A stretch of DNA of 10,357 nt from JACZWL01 sp046756445 (GCA_046756445.1 JBHHWI010000101.1:1-10357), one strand, 5' to 3'; counted from the first letter of the stretch, positions 1 through 8,632 are shown. The notes: generated by a model not told the origin, from the letters alone. Numbers and translations: made by a program.

Positions 1-159
1 CGGATTTTCAGTCCGCAGGTCAGCTTTAAATGACGCTCATACCCGCTGTGATGCTGTTACCCGCTTCGCACATTGCGTATGGGCATGCCGACCGGGCGGG
101 CAAAGTCAATCGGATATTTGAAATCGAAGGTCGATCATGCCGGAAACCTGGCGATTCTC

Positions 160-1044
160 TCAGGAATCGCGGACCGAATCCGGCACACCGATGATACTTT
201 CGAGCCGCTGCGTCTCGCGCGATACTAAGGCGAGATTCGAGTCGCGCACGGTTGGGAGCAGATAACGGGCACGACGAACAGTATCGTAGTCGAGTTCAGC
301 GATAACGAGAGTCTCTTCGTCATCATCGGCCTGTGCGATTATTTGACCGAACGGGTCGACGATGCAGGAACCACCCCAGAAATGCAGGTCGCCCTCACGC
401 CCGACCCGGTTCGCCATGATGAGCGGCATGCCGTAGATCAACCCGTAGAAGCGGACGGACAGATGCCAACCGGTCGGGTTGTCGAATTCTTCGCCAACGG
501 CTTCGAGAGCCGAACTGATTGGCACGAACAGTACCGTGCAGCCATGCAGGGCAACCAGGTTCACCAGGCCCGGGTTCCAGACGTCGGAGCAAATAAGCAC
601 TGACGAGCGCCAGGGTCCCTTTAGATCGAAGGTTTCGACGTAGCGGCCAATGGCAAAATGCTTGCCGTCTTCCAGCCGGCCATAGGTGGCGAGATTTATC
701 TTGCGATGCAGGAATGCCTGCTTTCCGGCTCGAAGGGCTATCGCCGTATTGTAGAACTGCGCCGCAATGGCTTCTTCCATGATGCCGACGATAGTGGTCA
801 TATCGCCGGATGCATGTGCCAGTCGTTCGAGGTGCTGGTCCTCGCGCCTGAGCGAGAGACCCAGGACTTCGACGCCCGCACCGTGCCCGGTCAGCGACAT
901 TTCCGGGAACAGCAGAACATCGACGCCGACAGAGCGTGCCTCATCGATGACGGCGAGGTGCTTCTCGAGATTGGCGTCGAGTTGATTGACGTGAGTCTCG
1001 ATCTGCGCGGCGGCGACCTTGATTGTTGGCTTGTGATTGTTCAT
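160..1044 (-). CDS. Nitrilase-superfamily carbon-nitrogen hydrolase (amidase/carbamoylase type)
   Basis: A 294-residue protein of the carbon-nitrogen hydrolase family, close to the usual length for single-domain members, and probably cytoplasmic as no signal peptide is seen. The catalytic triad is visible: Glu48 in FPEMSLTG, Lys115 in HRKINL and the nucleophile Cys152 in ICSDVWNP, with the supporting acid Glu125 in GRLEDGKHF. Such enzymes hydrolyse nitriles, linear amides or N-carbamoyl groups; the sequence does not show which, but amide or carbamoyl substrates are commoner than nitriles for this length. It is the last gene of the minus-strand cluster, 18 bp after the transporter stop; only a weak AAGAG lies just before the ATG. 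Its position suggests it opens or trims the imported substrate before or after oxidative demethylation, which is inference. Family assignment is very sure, substrate unknown. Confidence 0.93.
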   Translation of the reverse strand: MNNHKPTIKVAAAQIETHVNQLDANLEKHLAVIDEARSVGVDVLLFPEMSLTGHGAGVEVLGLSLRREDQHLERLAHASGDMTTIVGIMEEAIAAQFYNTAIALRAGKQAFLHRKINLATYGRLEDGKHFAIGRYVETFDLKGPWRSSVLICSDVWNPGLVNLVALHGCTVLFVPISSALEAVGEEFDNPTGWHLSVRFYGLIYGMPLIMANRVGREGDLHFWGGSCIVDPFGQIIAQADDDEETLVIAELDYDTVRRARYLLPTVRDSNLALVSRETQRLESIIGVPDSVRDS

Positions 1045-1062
1045 GACTCTTTATATATGTAT

Positions 1063-2385
1063 TCAGGTTGCTACGGAAACCGGTTCACGCGAGCGATGCA
1101 GGAGGCGCATTAGCGCAAAGCTCGTGATCAGACCGATAAATGCGAATACGGCGAGAAAAATAAAGAAGTGCTGATGCCCGGCGAGTCCCGGCGTGCGGTC
1201 GATCAGGACGCCGGCGACGTAGGTGACGAAGATGTCGGGCGTATAGCCAATGACCGAAACGAAGCCGACCGCGGTCCCAGTGACTGCCCCGGGCACTTTC
1301 GCCTCCTCGAACAGCGCATAGTACAGGCCCCGGAAGCCGAAGATCGCGATGCACGTCAGCAGGGTGTTGCTGAGCATGGCCCAGGCGGCGCCCGGTATCG
1401 GCGTCGAGAAGCCGAATAACAGGTCCGATGCCAGCAGGAGCGCGAACAGCAGCATGATGATTCGCGAGGCGAAAAAGCGGTCGCCCAGCATGCCGGCACC
1501 GATCGCGGCGATGGGCCGCATCCAGGAGCCGATGGTCACGATACGTGCGGCCTCGATTTCGTCGAGACCATAACCGTCCACGGCAAACAACGAGTAATTG
1601 TCGAAGCCCTTGTACCCCACATAGGCGCAGATGACGATCACCGCCTGTAACCAGACGGCGGGAATACGCAGGACTCGCAGGATGTGTGTCCAGACTCTCT
1701 CTGTGTGCGGTTTCCACTCCTTGAACTCGGGCTCGCCTGCGGGATGTCCCTCGGAGATGACAAACCAGACCAGGACGCCGGCCGCTGCGGTCACGGCCGA
1801 GTAGCCGAGGATAATCATCCGCAGCGCATCCTGTTTCTGCTCCATGCTCGCCATGTCATAGCTGCCCGGAAAGGACAGGCTGAAAAGCAGGACGCCGATG
1901 GACGCGAGGCCCGCCGCCAGCACGCCGCGGCCACCGTCGAGCAATCCATATGCGCGTCCCTGTTCATCATGGCCGCCCCAATCGCGACAGGCGCGGATCA
2001 TCGCGGCCCAGAACAGCAGTATCGTCGTGACGCCATAGAAACCCCAGACCAGCAACGACCCCCGATAGTCAGGAAACGTCGACATGTAAAGTCCGCCGGC
2101 CGCCGTCGACCACAACGATAGCGCCAGCAACTTGCGAGCCGGGAAGCGATCCGCGATCGGCCCGCCGGGAAAGTAGCACAGCATGGCGAGGATGCCGTAA
2201 ACGCCCTGTGCTGCGCCCAGTTCCGTGGCGGTCAGCTCGAACACCTCAAGGACGGTGGGGCGAAAAAATCGCGCGACGTGAAACGGCAGGGCAAAGACGG
2301 CTTCGCCCGCAATGATCAGGCCGAGCATATAGAAGGCGCGATGCAGCGTCGTTTGTTTAACCGCGTGACTGGCTGATGTTGTCAT
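1063..2385 (-). CDS. MFS transporter, 12-TM type, YihN-like appearance
   Basis: A 440-residue, strongly hydrophobic protein with the length and twofold layout of a 12-helix major facilitator. The loop 2-3 signature is at residues 74-85 (GGPIADRFPARK, with Asp79-Arg80), and its half-repeat in the second half is at 298-308 (GMLGDRFFASR). A long hydrophilic central loop lies at about 211-240. The segment around 351-386 (RGLYYALFEE, then TG-AVG and IGYTPD) resembles the YihN-like branch of uncharacterised inner-membrane transporters as I remember it; this is a resemblance, not a substrate call. It should move a small organic solute across the cytoplasmic membrane, most simply the substrate of the downstream-encoded enzymes. 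The ATG at 2385 has no clear Shine-Dalgarno; the next Met (residue 20) has none either, so the longer start is kept. It follows the regulator by 33 bp. Confidence 0.93.
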   Translation of the reverse strand: MTTSASHAVKQTTLHRAFYMLGLIIAGEAVFALPFHVARFFRPTVLEVFELTATELGAAQGVYGILAMLCYFPGGPIADRFPARKLLALSLWSTAAGGLYMSTFPDYRGSLLVWGFYGVTTILLFWAAMIRACRDWGGHDEQGRAYGLLDGGRGVLAAGLASIGVLLFSLSFPGSYDMASMEQKQDALRMIILGYSAVTAAAGVLVWFVISEGHPAGEPEFKEWKPHTERVWTHILRVLRIPAVWLQAVIVICAYVGYKGFDNYSLFAVDGYGLDEIEAARIVTIGSWMRPIAAIGAGMLGDRFFASRIIMLLFALLLASDLLFGFSTPIPGAAWAMLSNTLLTCIAIFGFRGLYYALFEEAKVPGAVTGTAVGFVSVIGYTPDIFVTYVAGVLIDRTPGLAGHQHFFIFLAVFAFIGLITSFALMRLLHRSREPVSVAT

Positions 2386-2418
2386 TTAATCGATTCGTTG
2401 AAAGCTCGTATAGTTCCG

Positions 2419-3396
2419 CTACATGACCTGCAGTTCGTCGATCGTGTAAGCCTGTTCACCGAACCAGGGGGCGATCCTGGTCAGTTTGGGTACGAGGTCG
2501 TTACGGTAAATGTCCTGGCAGATCCGTGCGAGCATCGCGGGCAGTCCACCCAGTTCCCCGCGGTGACTGAGCAGCGTGATCTGCCGGGCATTGGCACCGC
2601 CGGAGAGCGACATGACTTCGGTGCCGCGCAACAATTCGGCATGCCGGATCAGGCACAGCCCGGTCACAATCGACCAGCCATGCCCGGCCTGCACGAAGCG
2701 AAGCAGGGTCTGGGTGCTGTCGAGCTCATAGTGCGTCATCAGGTCTATACCCAAACGGCGCGCAACGAGGTCGACGAGCATGCCGATCCGGTTCTGCCGG
2801 CAGTAATGCACGAAAGGCACGTTTTCCGCAAGCCACTGCGGCGACCGATTGCGCTCATTAGAAAACCGCTCCGGAATAATCATCACGAACGGATCGCGCA
2901 GGATCGGATAACGATCGAGTTCGGCGTGATTCTCGAGGGGCTCACCGGTCACGAGGATATCGAGATCGCGTTTGAGGAACGCGTCGGTCAGCGGCCCCGA
3001 AATACCCGTGCGGATCGTGAGCTTCGACGCAAACGGCTTGATCCGCTCCATGATCTGACCGCTGGCGACTTCGGCGAAGGAATCGATCATGCCGATGTTG
3101 AGCTGCAGGACCGTGGCGTCGGAGGCGAGTTGTATGTCCGAGCGCACACGCGCCATGTCGGCGAGCGTGCGCACGGCATAGTCGCGGAACACCTTGCCGC
3201 CGGCCGTCAGCTTGACGGGCCTGGAACGGCGAATCACGAGTTCCGAGCCGACCTGCGCCTCGATCTGCTGGATCGCCTGGGACACGGCCGACTGCGTAAT
3301 GCCCAGATTCTCCGCGGCTTGAGTCAGCGTGTCGGCATCGGCGACCGCGGCGAAGATGCGCAGTGCCGAGAAATCTATGTGCTTGTCGCTCTTCAC
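2419..3396 (-). CDS. LysR-type transcriptional regulator (GTG start preferred)
   Basis: A LysR-type regulator of 325 residues from the GTG at 3396. The winged helix-turn-helix is at about residues 8-67, with the recognition region in LTQAAENLGITQSAVSQAIQQIE (24-46), followed by a periplasmic-binding-protein-like effector domain to the C terminus. The reading frame is open up to an ATG at 3540, but that start would overlap the preceding oxidoreductase gene by 98 bp and add 48 residues (rich in Arg, Pro and Cys) ahead of a domain that normally begins within about ten residues of the N terminus. The GTG leaves 46 bp after the upstream stop, though its ribosome site is weak. A TACAAT hexamer (plus 3424-3429), inside the palindrome TTGTACAA, lies just upstream and could be a -10 for a private promoter, without a good -35. 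The gene sits within the cluster it presumably controls; likely targets are the T-N11-A dyads before soxB. It ends TAG at 2419. Confidence 0.9.
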   Translation of the reverse strand: MKSDKHIDFSALRIFAAVADADTLTQAAENLGITQSAVSQAIQQIEAQVGSELVIRRSRPVKLTAGGKVFRDYAVRTLADMARVRSDIQLASDATVLQLNIGMIDSFAEVASGQIMERIKPFASKLTIRTGISGPLTDAFLKRDLDILVTGEPLENHAELDRYPILRDPFVMIIPERFSNERNRSPQWLAENVPFVHYCRQNRIGMLVDLVARRLGIDLMTHYELDSTQTLLRFVQAGHGWSIVTGLCLIRHAELLRGTEVMSLSGGANARQITLLSHRGELGGLPAMLARICQDIYRNDLVPKLTRIAPWFGEQAYTIDELQVM

Positions 3397-3442
3397 GAAT
3401 ATCGACCGCTCAGGGCCAGCCGCATTGTACAACCGCGCCGGC

Positions 3443-4786
3443 TCAACTCCACGGAAAAGGGCTGTGCGACACGGGATGCAGTTTGCCTTCGGCAAACCTC
3501 GAAAAGCGATGCGGTTCGAGCAGGCTGGAGGCATCACCACAGATTTCCCGGGCGACGAGCTGGCCCACGCCGAGCATCTTGTAGCCGTGATTGGAGTCGG
3601 CGATCAGGTAACAGTTCTGCCGGAACACGTCGAAGACGGGGAAACTGTCGGGCGTAAAAGCGCCGATGCCGCCGGAGGGTTCGCGCCTGAACTTTCCGAT
3701 TGTTCCCGAAAAACGTTTCTGGCAATGCGCGAGCGCGGACACCCACATGTGCGCGAACTCGGGGCCGACGATGAATTCGGGCGATTCGGTTCCGTAGGGG
3801 TCGACCGCGACCTCGTCCGGGTCCTTCTCGACTTTGTAGGGCGCGGCGCCGCCCTGGACACCGCCGAAATGAAAGTCCGGTTTGTAATAGATACCCCACA
3901 TGTCCTCCGTGATCAGTGAGCCGTCCTCGTCGGAATAGAGCGGCGCGTCGGAATCGACGTGGATCACCGGCGGCATTGCGCCATCATCAGTCTTCTGCAG
4001 CTCCGGATCGACGCCGAGCGTGCCTTCTTCGAGGCACCAGTAAACCCACATCGGCACGTCGGAGACGAGTTCGCCGCTCTGCGGGTTCTTGATCGAGATC
4101 GTTTTCGGCAGCTCGAGCATGTCCCAGAAGTGCTTGGCCCAGGGACCCGCGGCGACAACGACGTAACCGCAGTCGATCGTGCCTTTGCTGGTCTCGACCG
4201 AACGGATCGCATCGTTCGCGTCGCGCTTCAGCCCCGTCACCTCGACGCCGGTCATGATGCGCACGCCTTTCGCCTCGGCCTTGCCGGCGAGCCCGTATAC
4301 CGACTTTGTGTTGTTGGCGTAGCCACCCTGTTTCTCGTGCAGGACCGACGTGATGTTCTGCGCGCGCCAGTCGTCGAAGAGCAAGCGCATGTATTGCCGG
4401 CAGTCCTTCTCGCCCTCAATGAAGTCGGACTCGTAGCCTATTGCGCGTTGTTGCTCGAAGATGGAGCGAACGTCCTCGTGCATGGGTTCGCAGCTGATCT
4501 GCATGTAGCCGACCGGATGGTAGCTGTAGGCTTGCGCATCGCTCTCCCAGACCGAGACGCTGTGCGCCATGAGCTCGCGCATCGCCGGCTGGTAGTAGTT
4601 GTTGCGCACGACGCCGCAGGCGATGCCCGAGGCGCCCGCGCCGATGCCGCCCTTGTCGAGGACGATGATGTCGGCGCCGCTGCCCTTGCCCCGGACCTCG
4701 AGCTCGACGGCGAGGTGGTAGGCGGTGCTGAGTCCGTGAATGCCGGCGCCGATGACGACGTAGGGCGAATGTGTCGGAAAGGCCAT
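3443..4786 (-). CDS. FAD-dependent oxidoreductase (DAO family), SoxB-like paralogue without FMN histidine
   Basis: A 447-residue flavoprotein of the DAO fold, same superfamily as sarcosine oxidase beta, glycine oxidase and dimethylglycine dehydrogenase. The ADP-binding motif is GAGIHG at residues 13-18, followed by an acid ending strand 2 (VLDKG, 43-46) and GAGASG (49-54). VVVAAGPWAK (209-218) is the second FAD contact region and the C-terminal flavin region is at about 371-412 (GGIGAFTPD; SNHGYKMLGVG). Where SoxB has the FMN-linked His in ARHDAVAWG, this protein reads ANNTKSVYG (Asn159), so covalent FMN is not expected. At the position of the covalent Cys of monomeric sarcosine oxidase it has Gly373, so FAD is probably non-covalent. 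The ATG at 4786 begins one base after the soxG stop, with AGAGGA five bases upstream; the longer open frame overlaps soxG and is not used. It probably oxidises a related secondary or tertiary amino acid; substrate and electron acceptor are unknown. Confidence 0.9.
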   Translation of the reverse strand: MAFPTHSPYVVIGAGIHGLSTAYHLAVELEVRGKGSGADIIVLDKGGIGAGASGIACGVVRNNYYQPAMRELMAHSVSVWESDAQAYSYHPVGYMQISCEPMHEDVRSIFEQQRAIGYESDFIEGEKDCRQYMRLLFDDWRAQNITSVLHEKQGGYANNTKSVYGLAGKAEAKGVRIMTGVEVTGLKRDANDAIRSVETSKGTIDCGYVVVAAGPWAKHFWDMLELPKTISIKNPQSGELVSDVPMWVYWCLEEGTLGVDPELQKTDDGAMPPVIHVDSDAPLYSDEDGSLITEDMWGIYYKPDFHFGGVQGGAAPYKVEKDPDEVAVDPYGTESPEFIVGPEFAHMWVSALAHCQKRFSGTIGKFRREPSGGIGAFTPDSFPVFDVFRQNCYLIADSNHGYKMLGVGQLVAREICGDASSLLEPHRFSRFAEGKLHPVSHSPFPWS

Positions 4787-4787
4787 G

Positions 4788-5516
4788 TCAGTCCTCTTCG
4801 TTAATTGGGGGCGTGGAAGATTTACGCAGGGCACGCAGCGCGGCGATGCCGATCGCCCTGCCACCGAATTCCCGCATCGCGTCGAGCAGAGCGCCCCAGA
4901 GGTATTCGGTGACGCTCGCGTCGCCGAGGATGAAAAAGCACGGGCACGAACCCCGGTCGGCGCGAATGACGATCGCATTCGTTCGCGCGACCGAGGTCTG
5001 GGCCACATCGCCATCAGGAAATTTTTGCAGGCGCAGGTCGACGCCGCAGACCTTGGCGAGCATGGAGCTCGCATGGCCGCCGGTTACGGCAAGCCAGCCG
5101 TGGCTGTCGGCCCGCGGCAGGTCATAGACGTGGTCGGTCGTATCGAGGCTCCACGCAGCGCTTGTGCGCGTGGCTGGACCGGACTCGTCGGTCAGGTTGC
5201 CGAGCAGCAGATATTCGTCGTTTGACAGACGGGCCACGAGACTGCCGTCGGCCTGCCGCAAGGCCTTGTTGGCCGAGGACGGCAGCCCGATGTCGTGGCC
5301 CTCGAGCCAGGCCGCGGCGCCTTTTCCTCTGAAGCCTGATCGCGGCAGCACCGACAGGTCGGCGATGGCGAGATCGACCGCGGTCGCCTGCTCGTCGCGG
5401 GCATCACCGTATTCGGTGACCACCGCGGCATCCGCAAATGCCGTAAACGACGCACCGAGGGCGAGGTGGCGCCGGTAGATCGGGCTGCGCCGAAGATGGC
5501 GGTCGGGCGCGTTCAT
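4788..5516 (-). CDS. soxG: Sarcosine oxidase gamma subunit family protein
   Basis: A 242-residue protein from the ATG at 5516, with AGGA nine bases upstream. It matches the gamma subunit of heterotetrameric sarcosine oxidase by order (directly after soxA), length and pattern: an N-terminal SPIYRRHLALGASF, LSVLPRSGFRGKGAAAWLEG (about 55-73), LSNDEYLLLG (98-106), and a C-terminal region with SVARTNAIVIR (175-185) and the FILGDASVTEYLWGALLDA stretch (195-213), which resembles the GcvT-like fold of this family. Gamma packs against alpha and is a structural rather than catalytic part of the complex. It overlaps the soxA stop by four bases (ATGA) and stops one base before the next ATG, so translation of soxA, soxG and the following oxidoreductase is probably coupled. 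A longer open frame reaching 6167 lies inside soxA and has no support. Gamma subunits are poorly conserved, so the call rests partly on context. Confidence 0.88.
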   Translation of the reverse strand: MNAPDRHLRRSPIYRRHLALGASFTAFADAAVVTEYGDARDEQATAVDLAIADLSVLPRSGFRGKGAAAWLEGHDIGLPSSANKALRQADGSLVARLSNDEYLLLGNLTDESGPATRTSAAWSLDTTDHVYDLPRADSHGWLAVTGGHASSMLAKVCGVDLRLQKFPDGDVAQTSVARTNAIVIRADRGSCPCFFILGDASVTEYLWGALLDAMREFGGRAIGIAALRALRKSSTPPINEED

Positions 5517-8323
5517 GAGTCGGGTTCCTGGCGCCGGTTGTCGGGATCGTAAAATGGCAGGTCGACGATCCTTGCGGTGACGCGCGTGCCGCCCGTCGAC
5601 TTGATGACGATCTCCTCGCCGGCTTTGGTACGGCCGGGCGGGACGTAGGCGAGCCCTATGGGCTTTCCGAGCGTCGGCGAGACCTCGCAGGACGTCACGC
5701 GCCCCGCTATCTCGTCGCAGTCGAGCACGAGGTGACTCTCGCGCGGGACCGGCGCATCGCGATCGTCGATCACGAATCCCGCGAGCTGTCGTTTCAGGGG
5801 CACCTTGCCGAGCTCCTGCAAGCTGCGGGCGCCGACGAAGAAAGGTTTCTTCTGCGCGATGGCCCAGCTCATATTGACCTCGTGCGGATTCGACATCGCG
5901 TCGGTGTCCTGGCCGATGATGATGTGGCCCTTCTCCAGCCGCAACACCCGCTGCGATTCGATGCCGAACGGTTTGATGGCCTGCGATTTGCCCGCGTCCA
6001 TCAGGGCATCCCAGAGCGCTTCGCCGCAATGTTGCGGTGCGTGGACCTCGTAACCGAGCTCGCCGACGAAACCGACGCGCAAGAGCCGCGCCGGTATGCC
6101 GGCGACGGTGCCGCAGCGCACGCCGAGGTAGGGAAACGCCTCGTTGTCGAGATCGACGTCCGTGCACAGCGGCTCAAGGACCTTGCGTGACTCGGGCCCC
6201 GCGATGTTGACGCCGCAATAAGCCGACGTCACGTTGGCGATGTCGACGTCGAGCCGCCACTGCGCCTGCCATTTGAGCATGTTCCGGTAAACGCGGTCAG
6301 CGCCCCCCGTGGTCGTCGTGACGTAGAATTGCTCCTCATGCAGGCGACACGCCACGCCGTCGTCGACAATCGCGCCGGCCTCGTTGGTCAGGAGCGCGTA
6401 GCGGACGCGCCCGACGGCTTGTTTCGCAAACGCGAAGGTATACATGCGTTCGAGAAGCCCGGCCGCATCGGGGCCGCGGATGTCGATGCCGCCCAAGGTC
6501 GACACGTCAACGAGGCCGACGTTGCGGCGTACGTTCAGGACTTCCTCGTTGATCGCGACGTCACGATCCCGTTTACGGCCATAGTACGCGGGCCGGTACC
6601 AGGCGCCCGCGTGCAGGAATTGTGCGCCGGCTTCGACGTGGCGCTCGTGCATGTTGCTGCGCCGCAGCGAGTAGAAGCTCCGGCCGGCGCAATGCCCGAG
6701 GCGTTCAGCGGCGAACGGCGGCCGCGCCGTCGTGACGCCGGTCTCGCGCACGGTCTTGTTTATCGCTTTAGCGACGATGCGTGCGGCGGGCAGGGCTGAC
6801 AAGCGGCCCTGCGACGGGCCCATGCCGCAAGTGCTGTAACGCTTGACGAGCTCGACGTGCTCGTAGCCGTCGCCGACCGCGTTGACGAGGTCGGCGATCT
6901 GCAGGTCTTCGTCGAGATCGACGAATTCCTTGCCGTCGGGATGCGCAAAGATCGGCCAGTCGTGGCCCGGGCTGTCGTTGCCGGCGAGCGCGCCCGCGAC
7001 CTTGAGCCCCACAGGGAGGTTTTCGACCGTGAATTGCGCGCTGGCGTCGTCGTAGTCGAGAGTGGCGCCGGCCTGGCAGGCGAGTTGATAAGCGGGCATG
7101 TAACCTACGGCCATGCACAGCAGATCGCAATCGACGTGCTCGCCGTCTTGTGCGCATTCGCCATTCGCGGTGATTGGGCGGACATCGACGCTCGTCAAGT
7201 GTTTGCCGCCTCTGCTCTCGGCGGCGTACACGGCGTGCCCGGTCCTGATCTCGATGCCGCGCCCGAGCACGGCGCGGGCCAGGTCGCCGTGCACCAGCTC
7301 TTCGCGCAGTTCGACGACGAGGCGAACGTCGACCCCCGCGTCGAGCAAATCGAGGACGACGCCATAGGCGTCGTCATGGCCGGCAAGGACGACGGCTCTG
7401 CGGCCCGGGCGCACGCCGTACAGGCGCATGAGGCGGGCGGCCGCCGTGCTCATCATGACCCCGGGCAGGTCGTTGTTGCGGAATATTGCGAGCTGCTCCA
7501 TCGCACCGGTGGCAAGGATCGTCTCCTTCGCCCGGACCTTGTAGAGCCGCTGCCCGGTTATCACCGCCAGCCAGTGATCGGCGAACCAGCCATTGCAGAC
7601 GGCGCCGCGCAGCACATGGATGCCCGGATGCGACTCGATAGCGGCGACCAGGGTGCGGCGTTTTTCCGCCGCCTGTTCACCCGCGACGTCAAGGCGCGTG
7701 TAGTTGAGCGACCCGCCGAGCGCATGATTCTCATCGATCAGCAGGACTTCGGCGCCGGACTCTGCGGCCTCTATGGCCGCTGCCATGCCGGACGGGCCGC
7801 CGCCGACGACGGCGACCTCGCAGAAGCCGTACTGCTTGTCGAAGTAGTCGGACACGTACTTCGGATCGATGATGCCTAGCCCGGCTTTGCGGCGTATGAG
7901 CTTCGCCCATATCTCCCAGGCGCCGCGCGGCCTGAAAAACGCCTTGTAGTAAAAGCCGACCGGCATAAAGCGCGCGAATTTTTCCATTACGGCATCGCGG
8001 TCGCGCTCGAGGCTACCAGCGACGTTCTGCGCCGACACGGTCATGTCCGGCGCGATCGGCGTGCGGTCGGCGAGCACGTTGGGATCGCCCGGCAATTGCA
8101 CGAGCGCATTCGCATCCTGGCCGGCCATCGTCAGGACGCCGCGCGGCCGGTGGTACTTGAACGAGCGGCTGATCAGCCACTGGCCGCTCGCCGCGAGCGC
8201 GCTCGCGATACAGTCGCCCGCGTAGCCATCATAACGCCGGCCCTCGAACTTGAAGGAGACTTCTTTGTCCCGGTCGAGCATCGAGCCAAAAGGCGGCGGC
8301 AGGCGGTCAAAGGCCGACATCAT
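5513..8323 (-). CDS. soxA: Sarcosine oxidase alpha subunit (heterotetrameric, THF-binding)
   Basis: A 936-residue alpha subunit, close to the family's usual length of just under 1000. In order: an N-terminal ferredoxin-like domain without iron-sulphur cysteines (about 20-100, with SRSFKYHRPRGVLTMAGQDAN); a Rossmann nucleotide-binding domain, the NAD+ site in characterised enzymes (VVGGGPSGMAAA, glycines 174, 176 and 179; ILATGAMEQ 269-277); the TCGMGPSQGR hallmark (498-507); then a GcvT-like aminomethyltransferase domain (about 560-840, with RVGFVGELGYEVHAP 749-763 and RLEKGHIIIGQDTD 795-808) and its C-terminal barrel. In known complexes this last part binds tetrahydrofolate and captures the methyl carbon as methylene-THF. 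The first of two adjacent ATGs (8323) is chosen because it overlaps the soxD stop as ATGA and has GGAG seven bases upstream. No frameshift or missing domain is seen. The exact N-methyl substrate is not readable from the sequence. Confidence 0.96.
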   Translation of the reverse strand: MMSAFDRLPPPFGSMLDRDKEVSFKFEGRRYDGYAGDCIASALAASGQWLISRSFKYHRPRGVLTMAGQDANALVQLPGDPNVLADRTPIAPDMTVSAQNVAGSLERDRDAVMEKFARFMPVGFYYKAFFRPRGAWEIWAKLIRRKAGLGIIDPKYVSDYFDKQYGFCEVAVVGGGPSGMAAAIEAAESGAEVLLIDENHALGGSLNYTRLDVAGEQAAEKRRTLVAAIESHPGIHVLRGAVCNGWFADHWLAVITGQRLYKVRAKETILATGAMEQLAIFRNNDLPGVMMSTAAARLMRLYGVRPGRRAVVLAGHDDAYGVVLDLLDAGVDVRLVVELREELVHGDLARAVLGRGIEIRTGHAVYAAESRGGKHLTSVDVRPITANGECAQDGEHVDCDLLCMAVGYMPAYQLACQAGATLDYDDASAQFTVENLPVGLKVAGALAGNDSPGHDWPIFAHPDGKEFVDLDEDLQIADLVNAVGDGYEHVELVKRYSTCGMGPSQGRLSALPAARIVAKAINKTVRETGVTTARPPFAAERLGHCAGRSFYSLRRSNMHERHVEAGAQFLHAGAWYRPAYYGRKRDRDVAINEEVLNVRRNVGLVDVSTLGGIDIRGPDAAGLLERMYTFAFAKQAVGRVRYALLTNEAGAIVDDGVACRLHEEQFYVTTTTGGADRVYRNMLKWQAQWRLDVDIANVTSAYCGVNIAGPESRKVLEPLCTDVDLDNEAFPYLGVRCGTVAGIPARLLRVGFVGELGYEVHAPQHCGEALWDALMDAGKSQAIKPFGIESQRVLRLEKGHIIIGQDTDAMSNPHEVNMSWAIAQKKPFFVGARSLQELGKVPLKRQLAGFVIDDRDAPVPRESHLVLDCDEIAGRVTSCEVSPTLGKPIGLAYVPPGRTKAGEEIVIKSTGGTRVTARIVDLPFYDPDNRRQEPDS

Positions 8324-8622
8324 CCGCGCTCTCCGTCCGGGGGCGCGTCGTAGTCGATACGTTTTTTGAAAATCTCGCTGGCCGGAAACGTGCGGATGAT
8401 CTCGTCCGTCTGCGTGTCGCGCTCGGCCAGGAACCAGTAGGCCGTCGCGGTATGGCACCACCACTCCTTCACGACGCCGGCATCGTTGTCGTCGAAGAAG
8501 ACGTATTCGGCCCAGTCGCGCGCGGTGCAACGCCAAGGGTCCGGCGGATGCACCAGTTCGCCGCCGTAGCTGAACTCGGAAATATTGCGGGGTCCGTTCA
8601 GCGGACAATTCAGGATCTTCAT
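8320..8622 (-). CDS. soxD: Sarcosine oxidase delta subunit, variant zinc site
   Basis: A 100-residue protein between soxB and soxA, where the delta subunit belongs. The family pattern is clear: CPLNGPRNISEFSYGGE at 6-22, DWAEYVFFDDN at 36-46, EWWCHTATAYWFLAERDT at 53-70. In the structurally known delta subunit, zinc is held by Cys6, Cys9, His59 and Cys63. Here Cys6 and the histidine (His57) remain, but the second Cys is Asn9 and the last is Ala61, so the classical site is not intact; Cys32 and Cys56 are not at equivalent places. I believe other delta subunits share the CPxNG form, but cannot check. The gene starts 10 bp after the soxB stop, with no good Shine-Dalgarno, so translation is probably coupled, and ends in a 4-bp overlap with soxA. 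Confidence 0.9.
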   Translation of the reverse strand: MKILNCPLNGPRNISEFSYGGELVHPPDPWRCTARDWAEYVFFDDNDAGVVKEWWCHTATAYWFLAERDTQTDEIIRTFPASEIFKKRIDYDAPPDGERG

Positions 8623-8632
8623 CGTATGCGGC

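Noticed and set aside
1..15. Hairpin CGGA-TTTTCAG-TCCG that looks like a tRNA anticodon arm (minus-strand loop would read GAA, Phe)
   Set aside because: No D arm precedes it on the minus strand, and no proper T arm follows it on the plus strand. It lies at the window edge, so the flank on one side is unseen. Without more sequence it cannot be called a tRNA or a remnant.
1..159. Possible coding remnant or terminator downstream of the nitrilase gene
   Set aside because: Minus-strand frames contain only very short open stretches (for example 25 codons ending TAA at about 60), with no recognisable domain. Small palindromes such as GGCATGCC are not followed by a T-run. Nothing here is supportable.
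2398..3657. 419-codon plus-strand open frame
   Set aside because: It is antisense to the LysR-type gene and the end of the oxidoreductase gene. The product is rich in Arg, His, Gly and Asp without a domain, as expected from codon bias of GC-rich DNA.
3959..4804. 281-codon plus-strand open frame
   Set aside because: It is antisense to the FAD oxidoreductase gene. Composition is biased to Arg, Ala, Asp and Val, and no ribosome site or domain is seen.
6857..7879. 340-codon plus-strand open frame
   Set aside because: It lies wholly antisense within soxA, whose protein is intact and strongly recognisable. The plus-strand product shows no family pattern.
8324..8608. Longer form of soxA starting upstream within soxD (and likewise longer forms of soxG and the FAD oxidoreductase)
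   Set aside because: The extra N-terminal parts are out-of-frame readings of the preceding gene. The internal ATGs have good ribosome sites and the family-typical N termini, with ATGA or 1-bp junctions.
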